Source: Clostridia bacterium (lineage in GTDB: Bacteria; Bacillota; Clostridia; RGIG6154). Taken from it: a stretch of 64,000 nucleotides of DNA. A model generated the notes under the pieces. That model was not told the DNA's origin and did not search any database. It was given only the letters and a program-made list of their open reading frames with translations. Below are positions 1 through 6,510 of the stretch, in pieces; positions within the stretch are counted from its first letter, which is position 1; each line of letters begins with the position of its first letter. The DNA is taken from NCBI GenBank assembly GCA_017626145.1, contig JAGAJK010000044.1, positions 1 through 64,000 on the forward strand, given 5' to 3'. Made by a program: the position numbers and the translations under genes.

Positions 1-10
1 ACCATTTTCC

Positions 11-42
11 AAGTGCTTACGAGATTTCTCCCGTAAGCACTT
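11..42 (+). terminator. Hairpin at the left edge, probable terminator
   Basis: An 11-bp perfect inverted repeat (11-21 with 32-42, loop of 10) is followed on the + strand by TTTTACTTTAATTC. It could end a + strand gene lying left of the window and also sits just past the 3' end of the recombinase gene on the other strand, where no T-run follows. It could alternatively be an element-end palindrome. Confidence 0.5.
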
Positions 43-47
43 TTACT

Positions 48-1712
48 TTAATTCTTCACTTCTTCGAGAGGTATCGGTTTGTAATCTCCGTTGTGCGCAA
101 GGGTTACATTTCCATCGTCATCGAATATCTCTCCGTACTCACCGAATGGTGCATTCATTACTATTACCAAAGCAAGCTCATTATTCTCCATGTCGAGAAC
201 TATGATTTCTTTTATGAGTAGCCTTAGGTTTACATTGCTGATTGCACCCTCTGCTATGATTCCGTCAAGTATGTCGATGCTTTCCTTGATTTGCTTCTTA
301 CGCTTTTTAACTGTCTGTTCCATATTCAGTATGTCTTGAATTTTTGTTTTAAGGTTTTCGATTTCAACCTTTCTTTTTTCAAGTATTCTGTCGTATGTAG
401 CACGGTTTTCCATATCTCTGATTCTTTCTATCAGGATATTTTCCTGCTCAAGCTCAAGGTTTTCAATCATAGTTCGGTAGTCCCTTATTTTCTTGTCGGT
501 ATTTCCTTTGTTCGATAACCACTTTTTGACCTCATCTTCTATGGTGAGCCAGTTGTCCTGTGCCTTTGATTTTAGTCTTGACAACTCTTTATACACAAGA
601 GCATCCAAGTCCTTTTCCTGAACTCTGTGGGATGTGCAGTAGCCTTTGTATCTGTGATAACCATTGCAGACATATTCTACTCTGTCAGGCTTGTCACCCC
701 ATTTTCTTATCTTTGCGACAAAGGTGCATCCGCAGTCACCGCATTTTAGTAGCCCTGTGTACCTGTGATATGGATTTCCCGAACTTGCACGGACATTGGC
801 TTCTTTCTTACTTTCAATAAGATTTTGGACCTTATCCCATACTTCCTTCGGTATAATCACAGGGGCATAGTTTTCGTGCCTGAACTGTTCTTCCTTTGGC
901 ACTTTTCTTCGTATCTTTTTCGCCTTGTCTGTTTCTTCGATGTGACATACAAGTGTGCCTGTGTAGAACTCATTCGTCAGCACTCGCTTTACTGCTGTCG
1001 GATCCCATAGATACCTGAATGTAATCGCTGGCTTGTTGTAGCCCTGATTTTTGTTGTTATAGAGCTTTTGGTAATACGACGGTGATTTCTTACCTTCTTT
1101 ATTCAGCTTTTCTGCAATGGCTTTGAAGCCGAAGCCGTCAAGGTACATCGTGTAGATTTCTCTTACGATTTCAGCAGGCTCGTCCATAATTACGATTTCG
1201 TCTTTGAGCTTGTCCTTGTAATATCCCATTGGTGGCATATTGCAAACGCCCTTGTCTTTCTGTTTTTGACGATAACCGTATCTTACTTTCTTACTTACAT
1301 CTCTGGCATACATATGGTTGATGAACTGATTCATATCCATACGGAATTCATCGTCCTCGTTGAAGCTGTCTGTGTTGTCGGTTACACTTATAACCCTGAT
1401 GTTGTGACTTCTTAAGTATTCGATGAACATCGCAGTTTGAATTTTCTCTCTGCCGAGTCTGGATAGGTCTTTTACAAGTACCACATCCATTCTATGCTCT
1501 GCAGCGGCTTGATAAATTTCCTCAATTCCGTTTCTCTCAAAGGTCATTCCGCTTACATTGTCATCGAATGATTCTCCTGCGAACTGATGTCCGTTCTTTT
1601 CGATGTAATCCATCAAAATTTGTCTTTGGTTCTTTAATGAATTCATTTCCTTATCGTCATCTCTTGACAATCTGTAATAAATCCAAATTCTCCATGCTTG
1701 CATGCTATTCAT
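48..1712 (-). CDS. Large serine recombinase (site-specific integrase/transposase)
   Basis: This 554-residue protein is a large serine recombinase of the TnpX/TndX type, which cuts and rejoins DNA at att sites through a 5'-phosphoserine link. The resolvase catalytic domain covers about residues 8-160, with nucleophile Ser16 in YYRLSRDD and the VLVKDLSRLGR motif near 78-88. The recombinase domain follows at about 170-305. A zinc ribbon (CGDCGC near 325, then two more Cys near 350-360) comes next, then a charged coiled coil at about 385-480. The start has a good ribosome site (AAGGAG, 8 nt upstream). The short gene at 1768-1965 lies 55 nt upstream on the same strand and may be co-expressed. Length fits the transposon-type subgroup. 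It looks intact. Its partner att sites and most of any element are not identifiable inside the window. Confidence 0.92.
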   Translation of the reverse strand: MNSMQAWRIWIYYRLSRDDDKEMNSLKNQRQILMDYIEKNGHQFAGESFDDNVSGMTFERNGIEEIYQAAAEHRMDVVLVKDLSRLGREKIQTAMFIEYLRSHNIRVISVTDNTDSFNEDDEFRMDMNQFINHMYARDVSKKVRYGYRQKQKDKGVCNMPPMGYYKDKLKDEIVIMDEPAEIVREIYTMYLDGFGFKAIAEKLNKEGKKSPSYYQKLYNNKNQGYNKPAITFRYLWDPTAVKRVLTNEFYTGTLVCHIEETDKAKKIRRKVPKEEQFRHENYAPVIIPKEVWDKVQNLIESKKEANVRASSGNPYHRYTGLLKCGDCGCTFVAKIRKWGDKPDRVEYVCNGYHRYKGYCTSHRVQEKDLDALVYKELSRLKSKAQDNWLTIEDEVKKWLSNKGNTDKKIRDYRTMIENLELEQENILIERIRDMENRATYDRILEKRKVEIENLKTKIQDILNMEQTVKKRKKQIKESIDILDGIIAEGAISNVNLRLLIKEIIVLDMENNELALVIVMNAPFGEYGEIFDDDGNVTLAHNGDYKPIPLEEVKN

Positions 1713-1767
1713 AGTATTTCTCCTTTCTTAGCAACAAACAATACCACATAAATTTTAATATATCCAG

Positions 1768-1965
1768 CTAAAAATCTAACGAAATTTCGCCGTTGTTTTC
1801 TTGCATATCATCCTCGGGTTCATGAACTTCCGTTTCCGGTTGTTCAAGCCCCTGGCTTATGTAGTCTTTAACAACTGATTTGAGGAAATGATTGAATTCC
1901 TCGTTAGTTCCTGAATGGTAATAAATCACTTGAGTGATTTTAGGTTCATTGTTTTTTCTTGACAT
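1768..1965 (-). CDS. Small acidic hypothetical protein upstream of the recombinase
   Basis: A 65-residue protein with a perfect GGAGG ribosome site 7 nt before its ATG. The N-terminal two thirds (ITQVIYYHSGT..EEFNHFLKSVV) looks like a small folded domain; the C-terminal third is strongly acidic (repeated E/D and P). No family is recognised. Position and strand suggest it is an accessory of the recombinase, for example a recombination directionality factor or a copy-control protein, but that is inference from context only. It lacks an obvious helix-turn-helix or membrane segment. Confidence 0.65.
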   Translation of the reverse strand: MSRKNNEPKITQVIYYHSGTNEEFNHFLKSVVKDYISQGLEQPETEVHEPEDDMQENNGEISLDF

Positions 1966-2385
1966 AAAATTTCCTCCTAACTTATTAGAATTTTAGTTTT
2001 GAAGCATCAGAACGGATTTTAGCAAATCCTCACAGGAATTTCACCTTCGCTCATTCTTATGACCGACCGTCCAATTCAGTGACGAGTTCAAGACGGGAGT
2101 ATCATTATCGGCAATAATGGTCTTGGCACAACGGTTTGCTATTCCGCCTCGCTGCATGAAGTTTATCGCTCGCTTCCGTTTGGAAGGTTATGGCGCCTTT
2201 GCAGCCTTGCTCTCATTATTGCTTATGTATCCTGATTCTTGGTATTCAGTTGTGTTTTTATAAAAAGCCCTTCATCTTATGGAAGATAAAAGCTATTTCT
2301 ATACCCCTGTTTTGAAATTTTTTCAAAAACCCCTTCACTAATTATCATTTAAAACGCATTTCTACCAGTGTGTTTTGAAAAATTT
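1966..2385. other. Non-coding leader region, richer in GC than its surroundings
   Basis: No convincing reading frame occurs here. From about 2000 to 2250 the base composition is clearly richer in G and C than the AT-rich DNA on the right, and the segment lies directly upstream of the small gene and recombinase transcribed leftward. It could be an oriT-like or structured leader region of a mobile element, or a recombination site region. No tRNA, riboswitch or protein remnant was recognised. Confidence 0.35.
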
Positions 2386-3140
2386 CCCCTCTACTCTTAT
2401 ATACAGCAGACTTTTTATGTATTTTAGCAAATATTTTTTCTCTACTATTCTATATAGGGAGGTTTTTTCGATTTTTATGAACAAAATTCAAAATTTTTAT
2501 AATTTCCCCTTCACTCTTATATAAGGCTGACTTTTTTCAATTTTTACAACCAAAATTTTATATTTTTTAAACTCCTCTCATATAAAGACAAAAAACATCA
2601 GTTTCTAAATCCTCAAGATGAAAATTTTACAAAATGATAATATTTATCCCTTCACTAATTATCAGTAAAAAGGTATTTCTACCACCCTGTTTTGAAAATT
2701 TATCCCTCTACTATTCTATATAGGGAGGTTTTTTCGATTTTGAGTAACAAAATTTACAATTTGTTAATATTTCTTCTTTTACATAATACGGAATTATAAG
2801 ATTTTTACAAACTTATTGCAAAAAATTTATAAAAACCTTCTCACTAATATATAAAGCGAACTTTTTCTGATTTTCAGCAAATATTTTTTAAATTATCCCC
2901 CTATTAATATATAAAGCTGACTTTTTTGCGATTTGGAAACCATAATTTTCATTTTATAAAAATCCTCTCATATATAAGCAGAAAAAATTGCATTTTCTAA
3001 ACCCCCTAATTGAAGGTTTTACAAGATTGTAAAATAATTCTCTTCACATATTGCCGTTTTGAACACGATTTTTAACCCCTATAAATCAAAAAACATCCCT
3101 CTATTAATATATAAGGCTGACTTTTTTGGAATTTCACCAA
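2386..3140. repeat. Seven-copy dispersed repeat array in AT-rich non-coding DNA
   Basis: A motif of about 45 bp recurs seven times in the same orientation, starting near 2386, 2441, 2507, 2701, 2836, 2895 and 3094. Its + strand core is CCCTCTAnTnnTATATAnnG followed by an A/C-rich step and CTTTTTT. Two sub-types exist: copies 2 and 4 carry TATATAGGGAGGTTTTTTCG, while copies 3, 6 and 7 carry ATATAARGCTGACTTTTTT. Longer segments between copies also repeat, for example one beginning CCCTTCACTAATTATCA at 2331 and 2648, and one beginning CTCTCATATA at 2573 and 2966. Spacing is irregular (55-200 bp), unlike CRISPR. No gene lies in the interval. Confidence 0.72.
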
Positions 3141-3181
3141 AAAATTTTAAAAAAATGTTGATTTTCCTTTTTTGAGGGCAT

Positions 3182-3216
3182 AAAAAAAGAGCAGGCGGGG
3201 TAATTACCCTACCTGC
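3182..3216 (-). terminator. Rho-independent terminator, - strand
   Basis: A GC-rich hairpin (GCAGG...CCTGC enclosing the palindrome GGGTAATTACCC at 3198-3209) is followed on the - strand by TCTTTTTTT. It would end a leftward transcript starting right of it, such as the possible short gene at 3275-3352. Confidence 0.75.
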
Positions 3217-3274
3217 AATAGTTTTGTGCTACAACGGGCTGTTACAGCCGTTACATTCGCCTTTAAATTTGATT

Positions 3275-3352
3275 TTAATCCATTGTGCCGACCATTTTAT
3301 TTATGTCTCCATCTGAACCTACGGTGATGGTTTTGGTTTTACTTGGTGCCAT
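3275..3352 (-). CDS. Possible 25-residue peptide gene
   Basis: A short frame translates to MAPSKTKTITVGSDGD followed by INKMVGTMD. It has a plausible ribosome site (AAGAAGGTG, 6-7 nt before ATG) and is followed 60 nt later by a strong same-strand terminator, so the layout is that of a complete miniature transcription unit. There is no signal peptide or transmembrane segment. Function is unknown and homologues cannot be judged by eye; a chance frame is possible. Between stop and terminator lies another small inverted repeat (GGCTGTAACAGCC). Confidence 0.38.
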   Translation of the reverse strand: MAPSKTKTITVGSDGDINKMVGTMD

Positions 3353-3387
3353 ATAGCGTCACCTTCTTTCATAAGAGAATAATAGAT

Positions 3388-3672
3388 GGGTATTAGCCGT
3401 CGCAAGATTATCCGAACTCGTTTTTTTCGTCCTGTTTTCCGCCACTATTTCGGCAAAAGCCTCGCAAATACGACAGTATTAGCTGCATTTTTGCCTCATA
3501 TTGACAAAAAACAGTTAGAAAAAAATTCTGTGAACCTTAAACCGTTTAAATTTGGAATTTTTCGAGGCGGAAGGGTGAGGGAATACTTCCGTATTTTGAA
3601 CCCGACAACAAAGAAAAAAACGAATTTAAGCGGTTTAAGGCGGGTTCGGATAATCTTGCGACGGCTTTACCC
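3388..3672. mobile_element. MITE-like palindromic insertion with about 26-bp terminal inverted repeats
   Basis: The segment starts GGGTATTAGCCGTCGCAAGA and ends with the inverse. Positions 3395-3420 and 3641-3666 match in inverted orientation at 25 of 26 bases, and the match extends outward to GGGTA/TACCC with one indel. A second nested inverted repeat lies inside (near 3536-3553 and 3622-3640). The open frame inside (about 105 codons, Arg-rich) shows no coding character. The structure suggests a non-autonomous element mobilised in trans. No target-site duplication could be found, so a large structured non-coding RNA is an alternative. Confidence 0.55.
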
Positions 3673-3751
3673 GTATATAATTTTAAGATTTTTTTCAAAC
3701 TAAGTCACTATCACAAGTAATAGTATTCGAAAATTTCTTAAAAATTTTTTC

Positions 3752-3787
3752 AAAAAAAAGACCGTCTACCAAAATCGGTAAACGGTC
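3752..3787 (-). terminator. Terminator of the signalling operon
   Basis: GACCGT pairs with ACGGTC around an inner ACC/GGT stem (3760-3787), followed on the - strand by eight T. It lies 15 nt past the stop of the lipoprotein gene and closes the four-gene operon. Confidence 0.87.
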
Positions 3788-3801
3788 ATAAGAGTTTAGT
3801 T

Positions 3802-4566
3802 TTATTTTTCTGCAATAGTGAGTGTAACATTATGATATGGCATAATGAACTCATATTGAGCATACTCACTTTTAACAGTTACGGGTTCTAAAGGCTTGTT
3901 TCCCATATTTAAGCTTCTTTTGGTGTTATCATCGGGATGCTTGACTTTAACAATTACTTTTTCTCCGCCTGCGCATTGAGTTTCGGGAATTCCGTACCAT
4001 TTGTCGGAGTCTGTGGCATCTGATGTTGAGCCACTTTTGTCTTTTTCCTTCAAATACAAAGAATAAACAAAAGGCTCATCCCCAACGAAAACAACCTCTT
4101 CCAAAGGAATTACGGTTACTGTATCATCTGTAAGATAAGAAATCTGTATATCATTCCAATTACTCGTATTTAATGGCAACGAGCCTGCATCGATTGTAAG
4201 CGTTATCGGATTGTCTGTATTTGCCTTTTCCTTAACATTGATTATTAAATCAAATTTCTGCAAGGGTGCATTAGGTCCGATTGCTCCGCCAAACGAGTCG
4301 ATGGCAAATTCCGTTCCTGAATCATCTTTAATTTTTTCAGGAAATGTAATTTTTATCTGACCATCATCAATCACATCAAGCTCATATCTTAATAAATTAA
4401 GTCTTGCGGCATTTTCTTTCGTGCTGACTCCTGCGTTATATTCAACAATACCAAGCAAATTAGGTTCGGTCAGTTTAATGTTAATATCAACATCGTCATA
4501 ATAATCACAACCGGAAAATACAGATAAAATCAAAAGAAATATAAGGGAAATAACATATTTTTTCAT
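3802..4566 (-). CDS. Predicted lipoprotein, last gene of the signalling operon
   Basis: A 254-residue exported lipoprotein. It begins MKKYVISLIFLLIL and has a lipobox ending SVFSGC, so Cys19 should be lipidated and anchor it to the outer face of the membrane. The last 50 residues (GEKVIVKV...YEFIMPYHNVTLTI) resemble the small beta repeat domain common in Firmicutes cell-surface proteins (Flg_new_2-like). The frame extends 29 codons further upstream, but the ATG at 4566 is chosen because a GGAGGG site lies 6 nt before it and the signal peptide starts there. It follows the response regulator by 19 nt, so it may be an output or a sensing accessory of that system. The binding target is unknown. 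Confidence 0.78.
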   Translation of the reverse strand: MKKYVISLIFLLILSVFSGCDYYDDVDINIKLTEPNLLGIVEYNAGVSTKENAARLNLLRYELDVIDDGQIKITFPEKIKDDSGTEFAIDSFGGAIGPNAPLQKFDLIINVKEKANTDNPITLTIDAGSLPLNTSNWNDIQISYLTDDTVTVIPLEEVVFVGDEPFVYSLYLKEKDKSGSTSDATDSDKWYGIPETQCAGGEKVIVKVKHPDDNTKRSLNMGNKPLEPVTVKSEYAQYEFIMPYHNVTLTIAEK

Positions 4567-4585
4567 AATCCCTCCGAAATAATAC

Positions 4586-5236
4586 TTAGTAATTATCTTC
4601 ATCCAACGCTTTGTCGGGCGTAACGATGATAAGGTTTTTCTGTGCAACTGCAATTAAAAGCTCCATTCGTGTACGATAGCCTGTCTTATCCAAAATTTTG
4701 CCGATATGCCAACGGATATTGGCTTTACTGCAACCAAGCATTTCCGCTGCATCCTCATCGCTTGTACTTTGCATAATAGCACGAAGGACATTCAGCTCAT
4801 ATTGTGTAAGCTCATAGCTTGTGGAAAGCCCCAGCTTAACTTCCGGAGTTTTATCAGGGAATATATGCTCACCCTCCATAGTTCTATCCATAACAGAGAG
4901 CAAATCACCGTGACTTGCATCCTTATACCAAAAGCTGTCAGCCCTTGCTTTTTTTGCCTTTTCGATAAACGTGTGTTCTGCCATAGAAGTTACAATGATA
5001 ATTTTAATCTTCGGGAACTTCTTTTTGATAATAGCAGTAGCTTCAATACCGCTTTCGTCACGCATTGTGCAAACATCCATCAATATAAGGTCAATTTTTT
5101 CACGCATACAAAACAACTCTGCATCTGCGGCATTTGGAATTATACCGGAAAGACTGTAATTCTCACTGGAATCTATGATGGCTTCCATATTTTCCTGTGC
5201 CATTTTCTGATCCTCTACAATCAATACTCGATTCAC
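4586..5236 (-). CDS. NarL/LuxR-type response regulator
   Basis: A 216-residue two-component response regulator. The receiver domain (about 1-120) has acidic residues in VEDQ and phospho-acceptor Asp54 in LILMDVC, with Thr/Ser at IVTSMA and Lys in WYKDA. A LuxR-type helix-turn-helix covers about 140-205 (LTQYELNVLRAIMQ ... ANIRWHIGKIL). It starts with GTG: the kinase stop TGA overlaps it (GTGA) and GGAGG lies 7 nt upstream. The 4-nt overlap indicates translational coupling with the kinase at 5233-6510, its probable phosphate donor. Target promoters are unknown. Confidence 0.92.
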   Translation of the reverse strand: MNRVLIVEDQKMAQENMEAIIDSSENYSLSGIIPNAADAELFCMREKIDLILMDVCTMRDESGIEATAIIKKKFPKIKIIIVTSMAEHTFIEKAKKARADSFWYKDASHGDLLSVMDRTMEGEHIFPDKTPEVKLGLSTSYELTQYELNVLRAIMQSTSDEDAAEMLGCSKANIRWHIGKILDKTGYRTRMELLIAVAQKNLIIVTPDKALDEDNY

Positions 5237-6510
5237 ATTATGTCCTCCTTTCCTTTAGGTACGATAACGGTTAATCTGAATACCGGGAGTGACTGAACAA
5301 TCATCTGTCCACCTGCACGCTCAACTCGTTTTCGGAGCGATGAAAGACCGCCGCCTTCTGCAATCTCTCCTTCAGGCAGCTTTCCGTTATTAGTTAAGGT
5401 AACACTTGCTTCGGTTTCAGTTTCAGAAAAGTCTGCATAAAGCTCTGTCGCTTCAGCATAGCGAACTGCATTGGTTACACATTCACGAACAGCACAAGTG
5501 AGAATATAGGCAACCTTTTCCGATTTCGGCAACTCTCCGGTTTTGAGAAAATCAAGCTTTACGAACTCACAGGTTTTGCGAATTTGCAAAAGCATATCTT
5601 CATCAGGTGTATCATTGTTGTATTTAATCATTGATACAGCTCTTTGCCACGATGTTGCAATGCTATCGGGAATGATATCCGTACTTCCTTCTTTAAGGTA
5701 TTTTTGTGCAGCGATAAGGCATCTGCCCATTTCATCGTGAACCCGCATTTTAGTATTCAGGATTTCTTCCTCACGGGTAACAGCAACCACATTTGCAGAC
5801 AGCTTTTGAAGGTCTGCCTGAACTTTTCGGAGCTGTTCATTATCTCTCATAACTTCTTCACGGTTTTTGTAAAGTTCGGTGACATCTACGGCAGTAAACT
5901 GTGTATATGTATTTCCACTTTCGTGAACAAAATTACGTTTGTTTAGGTGCCACGCCTTACCATCGGGAAGAATAAAGGTTTTGCGCATTTTTTTAACGCC
6001 GCTTACGGGTGTAAAGTCATCTTTCAGCCACTCTTCAAGCTCTGTAATAAACTGTAAATCCTTACCGCAAACAGCAAAGCTCAGGCGATGCATCATACGA
6101 TTACAAAGCACAGGCAAGCCTGCCCCGTTAAAGAAGCATACGCCTGTTGGCAAATTATCAAAGGCATCTTTAATCGAATTTCGGTTGATTGTCTTTCGTA
6201 CCTTTGTTTCCGAAACAAGTGCCCATATATTATAGCCAAACGACAATAACACAGCAAGAAGCAATATTATGTATGGAATATGCAGATGAATTCCTTGCGT
6301 ACCTCCGGTAATACGACTGTCAAGCTGTAAGGTTATATATAAAATAGTATTAAGCACAAAAGCAGAAACAACACCTGTAAGTTTAAGTGGTTTACATCCC
6401 CGACGATAAAAAAATACCGTGCTGATTACATAGGAAAAAACGGTAAGCTGACTTAAGATTAATAATAATATCTGCCACATAGAATCTATCTTAAAAAAGC
6501 AAGTCATCAT
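5233..6510 (-). CDS. Sensor histidine kinase
   Basis: A 425-residue membrane kinase. Three hydrophobic segments occupy about residues 10-30, 42-60 and 74-96. A PAS-like segment follows (DAFDNLPTGVCFFNG, about 138-235), then a coiled helix with the presumed phospho-acceptor in VHDEMGRCL near 268. The ATP-binding domain has an N-box (RECVTNAVRYA, about 350) and a Gly-rich part (GGGLSSLRKRVE). The usual DxG of the G1 box is replaced by NNGKLPEG, as in several NarX-like kinases. It overlaps the upstream sensor gene by 4 nt (ATGA) and the response regulator by 4 nt, so all three are translationally coupled. The stimulus is unknown. Confidence 0.87.
   Translation of the reverse strand: MMTCFFKIDSMWQILLLILSQLTVFSYVISTVFFYRRGCKPLKLTGVVSAFVLNTILYITLQLDSRITGGTQGIHLHIPYIILLLAVLLSFGYNIWALVSETKVRKTINRNSIKDAFDNLPTGVCFFNGAGLPVLCNRMMHRLSFAVCGKDLQFITELEEWLKDDFTPVSGVKKMRKTFILPDGKAWHLNKRNFVHESGNTYTQFTAVDVTELYKNREEVMRDNEQLRKVQADLQKLSANVVAVTREEEILNTKMRVHDEMGRCLIAAQKYLKEGSTDIIPDSIATSWQRAVSMIKYNNDTPDEDMLLQIRKTCEFVKLDFLKTGELPKSEKVAYILTCAVRECVTNAVRYAEATELYADFSETETEASVTLTNNGKLPEGEIAEGGGLSSLRKRVERAGGQMIVQSLPVFRLTVIVPKGKEDIM

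Noticed and set aside
2386..3140. CRISPR array
   Set aside because: Repeat units vary, spacing ranges from 55 to 200 bp, and spacer-like intervals are themselves repeated; no cas genes.
48..3700. Complete conjugative or mobilisable element
   Set aside because: Only a recombinase and a small gene are seen; no relaxase, coupling protein or paired att sites lie in the window.
3386..3703. A 105-codon + strand frame inside the palindromic element
   Set aside because: It spans both inverted repeats, is Arg- and Phe-rich by composition and has no ribosome site.
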